Source: Chloroflexota bacterium
GTDB taxonomy: Bacteria; Chloroflexota; Anaerolineae; Anaerolineales; Villigracilaceae
Reading direction: 5' to 3'
Assembly: GCA_021812905.1 (NCBI GenBank)
Contig: JAKAMM010000153.1
Coordinates: forward strand, 1-5,003
DNA: 5,003 nucleotides
Below are positions 1-5,003 of the stretch, piece after piece. Within the stretch, counting starts at the first letter, position 1; each line of letters opens with the position of its first letter. The notes below the pieces were generated by a model, which saw nothing but the letters and a program-made list of their open reading frames with translations, did not search any database and was not told the DNA's origin. A program made the translations under genes and the position numbers.

Positions 1-2
1 TT

Positions 3-77
3 ACCAATGAAGACATTCATTACACTCAAAGCGTTTCGAGAATCATGGCAAGATTAAAGGGGAATTGGAGTGGCTAA
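3..77 (+). other. possible 3' end of an upstream gene
   Basis: Reading from position 3, an open frame enters from the left edge and ends at TAA 75-77. It gives a polar 24-residue tail that ends in ARLKGNWSG and looks like the C-terminus of a real protein. A second frame, from position 1, also enters open and stops at TAA 55-57, ending in ESWQD. I cannot tell which is real, or whether either is, because no domain is visible. The palindromic repeat starts a few bases after the later stop, as expected for an element sitting in a gap between genes. Sequence left of the window would settle this. Confidence 0.28.
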
Positions 78-81
78 CTTA

Positions 82-199
82 TACGTCGTTGCGAGCCGCG
101 TACCGAGCGGCGAAGCAATCTCCCCCGCAAAGGCGGGGATTGCTTCCCTGGCCTAGTCCGCCAGGACAGGCGGGGAAGAGCACCCCTCGCAAAGACGTA
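82..199. repeat. MITE-like palindromic dispersed repeat
   Basis: The ends are inverted repeats: TACGTCGTTGCGAG at 82-95 matches the reverse complement of 186-199 at 13 of 14 positions. Inside is a strong hairpin in which GAAGCAATC (112-120) pairs with GATTGCTTC (138-146), and CCCGC (124-128) pairs with GCGGG (133-137). A second small hairpin pairs CCTGGC (147-152) with GCCAGG (160-165). AGGCGGGGA occurs twice, at 131-139 and 168-176. No protein is encoded. The layout (terminal inverted repeats, GC-rich core, 118 bases, intergenic) fits a non-autonomous miniature element or REP-type repeat. From memory, repeats with similar ends (GTCATTGCGAG and GAAGCAATC) are common and multicopy in several bacterial phyla. 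The terminal TA at each end could be a target duplication, but that is speculative. Confidence 0.72.
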
Positions 200-247
200 A
201 GTCCACTTCCAGGAGAATAAAATTTCGGCTCGCTGATAACATCCATG

Positions 248-256
248 TGCTATACT
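248..256 (+). promoter_or_regulatory. candidate extended -10 promoter for the acyl-CoA synthetase gene
   Basis: TGCTATACT fits the extended -10 pattern TGnTATAnT, with TATACT at 251-256. No good -35 hexamer lies 16-18 bases upstream, which is tolerated when the TGn extension is present. Transcription would start near 263, giving a leader of about 90 bases before the ATG at 353. The site lies just downstream of the repeat at 82-199 and in an AT-rich stretch. It is a motif match only. Confidence 0.35.
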
Positions 257-340
257 AGCGAAAAATAAATTCCATTTCTTTGCAATTTGAGTACAAGGCT
301 CGCTGAACGAAAGTGTGCACCACACAATTTTTCGCCACAC

Positions 341-346
341 AGGAGG
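341..346 (+). promoter_or_regulatory. Shine-Dalgarno site setting the acyl-CoA synthetase start
   Basis: A full AGGAGG sits 6 bases before the ATG at 353. This decides the start in favour of 353 over the in-frame TTG at 287, which would add 22 residues without an evident ribosome binding site or family similarity. Confidence 0.85.
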
Positions 347-352
347 CTTCTT

Positions 353-1978
353 ATGCAAGGACAAATGATGGACTATCAGCTTACGCTCACTCCGTTGCTG
401 GAGCGGGCACGACGGCTTTTCCCCAAAAAGGAAATCGTCACCAAGGCGGGACCTGGACTGGAACGTTTCACCTACGAACAAATGACTGAACGTGTGGCAA
501 GGCTCGCCAACGCATTGGAAAAATTGGGCGTCAAGCGCGGCGACCGCGTGGCGACCTTCGCCTGGAATAATGCCCGCCATCTCGAACTTTATTGGGCGGT
601 GCCTTGCATGGGCGCGGTGCTGCACCCGATCAACCTGCGCCTGCCGCCTGAACAGATCATCTATATTCTCGCCCACGCGGACGATCAAGTTCTATTCGTT
701 GACCCGACACTCCTGCCCGCCATTGAAAAACTTGCTCCGCATCTCAAGAACATAAAACATTACATCGTTATGGGTGACAAAGTCCCCGAAGGCACCAAGC
801 TTAAGCCGGTTTACGCTTATGAAGACCTGCTGGCGGGTGCCAGCCCAGATTATCCCTGGCCGCATCTGGACGAGAACGATGCCGCCGCCATGTGTTACAC
901 CTCCGGCACGACCGGTAACCCCAAAGGCGTGGTCTACTCGCATCGTTCGATCTATTTGCACAGCCTTGGCCTGAGCATGACCGACTCGTTTGGGCTTTCG
1001 GAACGCGATATCTTCATGCCGGTTGTGCCGATGTTTCATGTGCTGGCATGGGGCACGCCGTTCGCCACCGTAATGCTGGGAACTAAGCTCGTGTTCCCAG
1101 GTCCGCACATGCAGCCGCGCGATCTGGCCGAGTTGATTCAAGCCGAGAAAGTCACGCTGACGGCCGGAGTGCCGACCCTCTGGCTCGGAATTTTGGGCCT
1201 GCTGGAAAAAGAACAATACGATATGAGCAGTCTGCGCGGCATGATCGTCGGGGGCGCGGCCGCACCTCAATCCATGATCGAAGCGTTCGAGAAGAAACAT
1301 GGACTAACAGTGATGCACGCCTGGGGCATGACTGAAATGTCGCCGCTGGGCACGGTAAGCCGCCTGAAAAGCTATCAGCTTGATCTTCCTGAAGCAGAGC
1401 GTTTCGCCATTCGCGCCAAGCAAGGCACATCTGTGCCCGGCGTGGAAATCCGCGCGGTGGATGAATCGGGCAAGGAGGTTGCATGGGATGGCAAGGCCTT
1501 CGGTGAATTACAAGTGAAAGGCCCGTGGGTTGTCAGCAGTTACTACAACGATGAACGCAGCGCTGATTCATTCATGGGCGGCTGGTTCCGCACCGGCGAC
1601 GTGGTTACGATCGACCCCGAAGGTTTTGTGCAGATCGTTGACCGCACAAAAGATTTGGTCAAGAGCGGAGGCGAGTGGATTTCGAGTCAGGATCTGGAGA
1701 ACGCCATCATGTCTCATCCAAAAGTTCTGGAGGCCGCGGTGATCGCAGTGCCGCATCCCAAATGGCAGGAACGTCCGCTGGCTTGCGTGGTCGCCAAACC
1801 GGATTTCAAAGACAACCTGACCAAAGCAGAAATCCACGAACACTTAAGCTCGCGCTTCGACAAAATGTATCTGCCCGATGATATTGTTTTCATTGACGCC
1901 GTGCCCAAGACCAGCGTTGGCAAGTTTGACAAGAAGGTACTCCGGGAACAATACAAGGATTATCAACTACCGGAGTAG
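353..1978 (+). CDS. medium/long-chain fatty-acyl-CoA synthetase (AMP-forming)
   Basis: A 541-residue member of the acyl-adenylate-forming (ANL) superfamily. Such enzymes activate a fatty acid with ATP to an acyl-AMP and then transfer the acyl group to CoA, feeding beta-oxidation or lipid synthesis. The P-loop YTSGTTGNPKG is at residues 182-192. The acyl/adenine-binding motif PVVPMFHVLAWG is at about 223-234. AWGMTE is at 323-328, and WFRTGD at 411-416 carries the ribose-binding Asp416. The hinge and CoA-site segment DRTKDLVKSGGEWIS is at 430-444, and the adenylation lysine is Lys524 in SVGKF. All key residues are present and the C-terminal domain is complete. From memory, length and motifs closely match the Thermus thermophilus long-chain acyl-CoA synthetase and AlkK-like medium-chain enzymes. 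Chain length cannot be read from sequence. No signal peptide or membrane segment is visible, so it is probably cytosolic. It appears monocistronic, with its own candidate promoter and a terminator at 1988-2030. Confidence 0.95.
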   Translation: MQGQMMDYQLTLTPLLERARRLFPKKEIVTKAGPGLERFTYEQMTERVARLANALEKLGVKRGDRVATFAWNNARHLELYWAVPCMGAVLHPINLRLPPEQIIYILAHADDQVLFVDPTLLPAIEKLAPHLKNIKHYIVMGDKVPEGTKLKPVYAYEDLLAGASPDYPWPHLDENDAAAMCYTSGTTGNPKGVVYSHRSIYLHSLGLSMTDSFGLSERDIFMPVVPMFHVLAWGTPFATVMLGTKLVFPGPHMQPRDLAELIQAEKVTLTAGVPTLWLGILGLLEKEQYDMSSLRGMIVGGAAAPQSMIEAFEKKHGLTVMHAWGMTEMSPLGTVSRLKSYQLDLPEAERFAIRAKQGTSVPGVEIRAVDESGKEVAWDGKAFGELQVKGPWVVSSYYNDERSADSFMGGWFRTGDVVTIDPEGFVQIVDRTKDLVKSGGEWISSQDLENAIMSHPKVLEAAVIAVPHPKWQERPLACVVAKPDFKDNLTKAEIHEHLSSRFDKMYLPDDIVFIDAVPKTSVGKFDKKVLREQYKDYQLPE

Positions 1979-1987
1979 GGATTCAAA

Positions 1988-2030
1988 AAGGCTTGCCTCT
2001 TTGTCTAGTGGCAAGCCTTGATTATTATTT
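1988..2030 (+). terminator. likely terminator after the acyl-CoA synthetase gene
   Basis: AAGGCTTGCC (1988-1997) is a perfect 10-bp complement of GGCAAGCCTT (2010-2019), with a 12-base loop, starting 9 bases after the stop codon. The following tract GATTATTATTTA is T-rich but not a clean T run, so termination may be only partly Rho-independent. Confidence 0.7.
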
Positions 2031-2054
2031 ACTCGGCGAACTCTAATTCATGGC

Positions 2055-2081
2055 CGCCTAACGTCTTAATTGATTTAGGCG
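2055..2081. other. small hairpin in the intergenic region
   Basis: CGCCTAA (2055-2061) pairs perfectly with TTAGGCG (2075-2081) around a 13-base loop. No T run follows. It precedes a GC-rich stretch (about 2098-2125) that codes for nothing I can recognise. It may be a remnant of a repeat or a secondary terminator; the function is unknown. Confidence 0.4.
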
Positions 2082-2179
2082 ATTAGATGGCGAGTCCACG
2101 CCCGCCCAGCCGCCGACCTAGCCCATGCAATGTGGTAACGCAAACCAGTGGGTGCTTATTCTGCAATCTTGTTTAATCC

Positions 2180-2200
2180 CTCGCTGATTCATTAAGCGAG
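2180..2200 (+). other. short hairpin in the leader of the alpha/beta hydrolase gene
   Basis: CTCGCT (2180-2185) pairs with AGCGAG (2195-2200) across a 9-base loop, ending 17 bases before the Shine-Dalgarno site. The stem has 6 base pairs, so this could be chance. I see no convincing -35/-10 pair for this gene between 2031 and 2217. Confidence 0.3.
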
Positions 2201-2217
2201 AAAACAACAATAAACCA

Positions 2218-2223
2218 AAGGAG
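2218..2223 (+). promoter_or_regulatory. Shine-Dalgarno site of the alpha/beta hydrolase gene
   Basis: AAGGAG sits 9 bases before the ATG at 2233 and supports that start. Confidence 0.75.
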
Positions 2224-2232
2224 ATACTAACT

Positions 2233-3048
2233 ATGACCACAAAAACCGTTCAAGTCAACTCGCTTTCCATTGCCTATCGTGAAAGTTCTGGAAAGGGCCC
2301 CGCCGCCTTATTGGTGCATGGAAACTCCGCTTCTTCGCGAGTTTTCCAACCCCAGCTTGAAAGTCCGCTTGGCGAAAAGTATCGCCTTGTGGCGATGGAC
2401 CTGCCAGGGCATGGAGAATCATCCGATGCCAGCGACCCGGCTGCGACCTATTGCATGCCTGGTTATGCCGAAGTGGTCGTCAGCGTTGCAAAGCAATTAG
2501 GATTGGAACAGGCCGCCTTTGTGGGCTGGAGTCTCGGCGGGCATGTGGTGATCGAGGCAATCCCGCAACTTTCCAAGGCGGCGGGATTTATGATTTACGG
2601 CACGCCTCCGCTTGCGTTTCCCCCCGATATGGCACAGGCCTTTCTTCCCAACCCCGCCATGGCCGCCGCATTTCAAGCCAGCATGACGGATGCCGAAGCT
2701 GATGGGTTTTCTGCCGCATGTTTTAAGCCCGGCACAACCAAAATTCCCGAGATATTCAAAGCGGACATCCGCCGCACCGACGGACGGGCGCGCGCAGGGT
2801 TGGCGGCCAGCATTCGTCCGGATGGCTATCTGGATGAAGTGATTGCCGTCGCGCAGATGAAGGCCCCGCTTGCGATCCTGCAAGGTGAGCAGGAACAACT
2901 GGTCAATGCAACTTATATTCAGTCCCTCACCATGCCGACCTTGTGGCGTGGCGCAATCCAGATGATTCCCAACGCGGGGCACGCCGCCAATTGGGAACAG
3001 CCGGAAAAGTTCAATGCTCTTTTGGAAGCATTCATCAATCGCCGATAA
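2233..3048 (+). CDS. alpha/beta-fold hydrolase
   Basis: A 271-residue single-domain protein of the alpha/beta hydrolase superfamily, a normal length for the esterase, lactonase and C-C hydrolase branch. The oxyanion-hole motif HGN is at residues 29-31, DLPGHGES at 56-63, the nucleophile elbow GWSLGG at 98-103 with Ser100, and the catalytic His250 in NAGHAAN near the C-terminus. A variable cap region lies at roughly 125-205, rich in Ala, Met and Phe. The acid position usually reads GxxDxxVP; here it is GEQEQLVN (218-225), so Glu221 appears to replace the usual Asp. No signal peptide is visible, so it is probably cytosolic. The substrate cannot be assigned. The neighbouring acyl-CoA synthetase might suggest an ester or acyl substrate, but a terminator separates the two genes and they need not be linked. 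The start is supported by AAGGAG 9 bases upstream. Confidence 0.9.
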   Translation: MTTKTVQVNSLSIAYRESSGKGPAALLVHGNSASSRVFQPQLESPLGEKYRLVAMDLPGHGESSDASDPAATYCMPGYAEVVVSVAKQLGLEQAAFVGWSLGGHVVIEAIPQLSKAAGFMIYGTPPLAFPPDMAQAFLPNPAMAAAFQASMTDAEADGFSAACFKPGTTKIPEIFKADIRRTDGRARAGLAASIRPDGYLDEVIAVAQMKAPLAILQGEQEQLVNATYIQSLTMPTLWRGAIQMIPNAGHAANWEQPEKFNALLEAFINRR

Positions 3049-3062
3049 ACCTAATTCGCAAT

Positions 3063-3136
3063 CAAAACAGGGTGCAGTCACTTTAAGAGACTCATGCAAA
3101 GAAACGGGTGGAAAAAGTGACTGTATCCTGGTTTTG
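3063..3136. repeat. long imperfect inverted repeat (74-base stem-loop)
   Basis: The left arm 3063-3084 pairs with the right arm 3114-3136. The inner part, CAGTCACTTT (3075-3084) with AAAGTGACTG (3114-3123), is perfect. The stem continues through two G-U pairs and one bulged G (3131) to CAAAA at 3063-3067 pairing with TTTTG at 3132-3136, giving 22 pairs in all. The loop is 29 bases (3085-3113). It begins 14 bases after the hydrolase stop and no T run follows on either strand, so it is not a typical intrinsic terminator. It could be a miniature mobile element, an mRNA 3'-end stabiliser or a small structured RNA. Confidence 0.65.
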
Positions 3137-3221
3137 GGGATACCACTATCTTGCCATCACGAGCGCGCCCAACACAGTGAACCCAAGCCGTTATGCGGTT
3201 TCGTAATACTCACCCACCACA

Positions 3222-3227
3222 TATCAT
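3222..3227 (+). promoter_or_regulatory. candidate -10 element for a leaderless pirin transcript
   Basis: TATCAT fits TAnnnT and ends 9 bases before the pirin ATG, which would place the transcription start at or very near the start codon. The 26 bases before the ATG (3211-3236) contain no G at all, so no Shine-Dalgarno site is possible there. No good -35 box is seen. An alternative -10 is TAATAC at 3204-3209. Confidence 0.25.
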
Positions 3228-3236
3228 CTAACCCAC

Positions 3237-4079
3237 ATGACCAACTTTAGACCTATCTCCCAAATTATCCAACCACAATACGTTATCGAAGGCGCGGGCG
3301 TTTTATTGCAGCGATCCATCGCGCCAAAAAAATCAAACGAGTTTGATCCCTTCCTGCTCTTCGACCATTTTGCCTTCAACAATCCCGCCGAAGGCCCCAT
3401 CCGCGGTTTCCCCATGCACCCGCATCGCGGCATCGAAACCGTCACCTACATGCTGGACGGCTCAACCAACCATCGCGACAGTCTCGGCAACTCAGGCCTG
3501 ATCGGTCCCGGCGATGTGCAATGGATGACCAGCGGGCGCGGCATCCTCCACGAAGAAATGCCGCGCCGCGGTCCAAGCGGAAACATTTACGGCTTTCAAC
3601 TTTGGGTCAACCTGCCCACCCGGCTCAAGATGACGGCGCCGCGCTATCAGGAAGTCAGCGCTGACACCATTCCAACTTATGAAAAAGATGGGATGAAGAT
3701 CCGCGTCGTGGCTGGGACCGTTCACGGCGTGATCGGTCCCGTCACCGAAATCGCGGCCTCGCCTCTTTACGCGGACGTCGAGCTGGCCCCCGATACCGAA
3801 TTCATTCAGCCCGTCCCCGAAGGACACGCCGCCCTGGCCTACGTTTTCGAAGGCGAAGGCGTGTTTGCAGATCAACCCATCGAATCTGTGAAACTCGTCA
3901 AATTCGGCGACGGCAATTCCATTCGCGTAAAAGCTGAAAATAATTCTGTTCGATTTATGCTGATCGCGGGTGCGCCCTTCAAGGAACCCATCGCGCCATA
4001 TGGTCCGTTCGTGATGAATACGATGGAAGAAATTCAGCAGACATTGATCGAATTACGTGACGGAACGTTCATCAAATAA
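3237..4079 (+). CDS. pirin family protein (bicupin)
   Basis: A 280-residue pirin of usual family length. Pirins are iron-binding bicupins; some bacterial members have quercetin 2,3-dioxygenase activity and others bind enzymes or regulators. The N-terminal cupin carries DPFLLFDHF (37-45), FPMHPHRGIETVTYMLDG (58-75) and GDVQWMTSGRGILHEE (92-107). The metal ligands expected from human pirin correspond to His61, His63, His105 and Glu107, and all are present. GFQLWVNLP (119-127) links to the C-terminal cupin, which ends with the signature GAPFKEPIAPYGPFVMNT (245-262). No signal peptide is seen, so it is cytosolic. The start is firm: an in-frame stop lies at 3204-3206, no start codon lies between it and 3237, and the next Met is residue 60, inside the conserved core. 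It nevertheless has no Shine-Dalgarno sequence. Actual substrate or partner is unknown. NUDIX follows 56 bases downstream. Confidence 0.95.
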   Translation: MTNFRPISQIIQPQYVIEGAGVLLQRSIAPKKSNEFDPFLLFDHFAFNNPAEGPIRGFPMHPHRGIETVTYMLDGSTNHRDSLGNSGLIGPGDVQWMTSGRGILHEEMPRRGPSGNIYGFQLWVNLPTRLKMTAPRYQEVSADTIPTYEKDGMKIRVVAGTVHGVIGPVTEIAASPLYADVELAPDTEFIQPVPEGHAALAYVFEGEGVFADQPIESVKLVKFGDGNSIRVKAENNSVRFMLIAGAPFKEPIAPYGPFVMNTMEEIQQTLIELRDGTFIK

Positions 4080-4084
4080 ACTCC

Positions 4085-4117
4085 AACCTTGCGAAGGTTT
4101 TGAACCTTCGCAAGGTT
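4085..4117. repeat. nested double palindrome / strong hairpin between pirin and NUDIX genes
   Basis: AACCTTGCGAAGGTT (4085-4099) and AACCTTCGCAAGGTT (4103-4117) are exact reverse complements separated by TTG, giving a 15-bp hairpin with a 3-base loop. Each arm is itself a palindrome (AACCTT, 3 bases, AAGGTT), so two small hairpins are an alternative fold. It starts 6 bases after the pirin stop, and the downstream T-rich CATTTTT (4119-4125) suggests an intrinsic terminator, possibly a leaky one. From memory, this AACCTTCGCAAGGTT type of palindrome is dispersed in many Chloroflexota genomes, so it may also be a REP-like repeat. Confidence 0.75.
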
Positions 4118-4125
4118 TCATTTTT

Positions 4126-4131
4126 AGGAGG
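4126..4131 (+). promoter_or_regulatory. Shine-Dalgarno site setting the NUDIX start
   Basis: AGGAGG sits 4 bases before the ATG at 4136, slightly close but strong. It favours this start over the in-frame TTG at 4100, which lies in the hairpin loop. The site begins 8 bases after the hairpin, so folding upstream could influence ribosome access. Confidence 0.8.
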
Positions 4132-4135
4132 ACAC

Positions 4136-4603
4136 ATGTCACAAGTTCTATACGGCGACCGCATCAGCAAAGGCGCGGAACTTCGCATGGGTTCCTGCGC
4201 CGTTATTTTCGATGAGGCCCGCACAAAGGTTTTACTCACAAAGCGCAAAGATAACGGCTTATGGTGTCTGCCCGGTGGCAAGATGGAGCCGGGCGAATCG
4301 GTCGAAGAGTGTTGCACGCGTGAGGTATTCGAGGAGACCGGCCTCGAGGTCCGCACGATGCGCTTGATCAGCGTGTACAGCAATCGCGATCAACTGGTTG
4401 TCTATCCGGATGGCAAAAAAGTCCAGATCGTCGTCCTGAGTTTTGAAGTAGTGATTACCGGCGGCAAGCTCGGCCTGAGCGAAGAAACGACCGACGCGGG
4501 ATTTTACACACTACCTGAAATCGAACAGATGCCCATGCACGGACGGCACAAAGAGCGCGTGGAAGATGCGCTCTTGAATCAAACAATCCCAATCCTTCGA
4601 TAA
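4136..4603 (+). CDS. NUDIX hydrolase
   Basis: A 155-residue single-domain NUDIX protein. The family cleaves nucleoside diphosphates linked to another group, using divalent metal. The complete NUDIX box GX5EX7REUXEEXGU spans residues 48-70: Gly48, Glu54, Arg62-Glu63, Glu66-Glu67, Gly69 and Leu70. It is preceded by the usual strand and LPGG turn (WCLPGGKMEPGES, 43-55). The N-terminal segment (SCAVIFDE, 20-27, then VLLTKRK) is a typical first strand pair. No extra domain is present, and the substrate (oxidised nucleotide, nucleotide sugar, dinucleotide and so on) cannot be read from the sequence. It lies 56 bases after pirin on the same strand with no clear promoter of its own, so read-through from the pirin promoter is plausible. 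It converges with the protease gene, with 3 bases between stop codons. Confidence 0.93.
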   Translation: MSQVLYGDRISKGAELRMGSCAVIFDEARTKVLLTKRKDNGLWCLPGGKMEPGESVEECCTREVFEETGLEVRTMRLISVYSNRDQLVVYPDGKKVQIVVLSFEVVITGGKLGLSEETTDAGFYTLPEIEQMPMHGRHKERVEDALLNQTIPILR

Positions 4604-4606
4604 AAA

Positions 4607-5003
4607 TCAAACAGCCGAATCGATGAACGTGTGCACAAGCGATAACCCCAAGACGTTGCGCGTGCGCATGTAAGCATAACCTAACGCAAAGCCGACTGTC
4701 ATCTGATATGTGAAGGCCGTGAGCAACGCGTCCTGCCAGTGGAGGAACGTACCGCCAAGGTCAATCGGAACATGGGAGAGGCCGAAGGTGAAAGCGGCCA
4801 GCCATACCGCCCAAAGTGGACGGCGCAAAACAGCTTCAAGCCGCGTCTGAATAAAGGCGCGGTATAAAAATTCTTCCGGCAATCCCGCGCCAAAGAAATA
4901 GCAAGCGGATGAGATTGCAAATTGTTTCAAAGGGTGATTGATCAAACCATAAATAATCAAAACAATGATCGGCAGAAGCGATGCCAGCCATGAAAATTTA
5001 TCA
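4607..5003 (-). CDS. CPBP family intramembrane metalloprotease (partial, N-terminus beyond the window)
   Basis: The C-terminal 131 residues of a membrane protein of the CPBP (CAAX protease and bacteriocin-processing, Abi) family; the frame is open through the right edge, so the start is outside. All three family motifs are visible in the fragment: EEFLYR with Glu43, Glu44 and Arg48; FGLSH with Phe73 and His77; and HTFID with His124 and Asp128. In many members the last position is Asn, and Asp is an acceptable variant. Hydrophobic stretches fit about five membrane segments: at the left end, around the EE motif, WAVWLAAFTFGL, the Phe/Tyr/Leu-rich segment after the DALL sequence, and NVLGLSLVHTF. 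The protein stops 3 residues after the last motif, a short tail. Family members cleave substrates within the membrane, including prenylated CAAX proteins in eukaryotes and leader peptides in some bacteria; the bacterial substrate here is unknown. An internal TTG at 4960 is not a likely start, because coding continues upstream of it. Confidence 0.88.
   Translation of the reverse strand, partial: DKFSWLASLLPIIVLIIYGLINHPLKQFAISSACYFFGAGLPEEFLYRAFIQTRLEAVLRRPLWAVWLAAFTFGLSHVPIDLGGTFLHWQDALLTAFTYQMTVGFALGYAYMRTRNVLGLSLVHTFIDSAV

Noticed and set aside
313..325. GTGTG/CACAC palindrome as a possible operator in the synthetase leader
   Set aside because: Five-base arms with a 3-base spacer are too short and simple to support a regulator site.
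287..352. Upstream TTG start adding 22 residues to the synthetase
   Set aside because: There is no Shine-Dalgarno sequence before it, whereas AGGAGG precedes the ATG at 353; the extension also has no counterpart in the family as I recall it.
74..688. 204-codon open frame on the - strand spanning the start of the synthetase and the palindromic repeat
   Set aside because: It overlaps a clearly coding region and a noncoding repeat, and its product is Arg/Ser/Pro-rich low-complexity sequence with no domain.
692..1300. 202-codon open frame on the - strand inside the synthetase gene
   Set aside because: It lies entirely opposite the conserved synthetase core and shows no domain; it is a shadow frame.
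1561..1572. 12-base match CGCTGATTCATT shared with 2182-2193
   Set aside because: One 12-base repeat is about what chance predicts in 5 kb, and one copy is inside the synthetase coding sequence.
2056..2080. GCCTAAC at 2056-2062 resembles an integron attC end (RYYYAAC)
   Set aside because: No matching GTTRRRY partner exists at attC spacing on either strand, and no integrase or cassette array is visible. Seven bases are too few on their own.
2497..3099. 200-codon open frame on the - strand opposite the alpha/beta hydrolase
   Set aside because: It is antisense to a gene with clear catalytic motifs, has no recognisable domain and no ribosome binding site; it is a by-product of codon bias.
1..5003. 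A novel multi-gene defence or biosynthetic system
   Set aside because: The genes belong to common housekeeping families with separate leaders and terminators. The CPBP protease alone is not evidence for a bacteriocin or defence locus, as no precursor peptide or partner gene is seen in the window.

Overview
The window reads as ordinary bacterial chromosome with short, mostly single-gene transcription units. It holds four complete genes on the + strand: a medium/long-chain fatty-acyl-CoA synthetase (353-1978), an alpha/beta-fold hydrolase (2233-3048), a pirin-family cupin (3237-4079) and a NUDIX hydrolase (4136-4603). A fifth gene on the - strand, a CPBP/CAAX-type intramembrane protease, runs off the right edge (4607 to beyond 5003). 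The first ~80 bases may carry the tail of another + strand gene.

The best guess for the organism is a Chloroflexota bacterium, probably Anaerolineae-like. This is inference. The acyl-CoA synthetase resembles, from memory, the Thermus-type long-chain synthetase in length and motifs. The dispersed-repeat styles at 82-199 (TACGTCGTTGCGAG ends) and 4085-4117 (AACCTTGCGAAGGTT palindromes) are ones I associate with such genomes. No rRNA, tRNA, CRISPR array, phage gene or transposase gene is visible.

Layout: 1-352 is a leader region with a MITE-like palindromic repeat followed by a plausible extended -10 promoter and a strong AGGAGG site for the synthetase. The region 1979-2232 holds a likely terminator for the synthetase, two smaller hairpins and the RBS of the hydrolase gene. 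The region 3049-3236 holds a long imperfect hairpin (3063-3136, 22 base pairs) and then a pirin start with no Shine-Dalgarno sequence. The region 4080-4135 holds a nested double palindrome directly before the NUDIX ribosome binding site. NUDIX and protease genes converge with only 3 bases between stop codons.

The genes do not form one obvious pathway. The synthetase and the hydrolase could both act on acyl substrates, but each has its own leader and a terminator separates them. Pirin and NUDIX may be co-transcribed across the hairpin. I see no convincing undescribed multi-gene system; the items most worth a second look are the non-coding structures and the start-site architecture.
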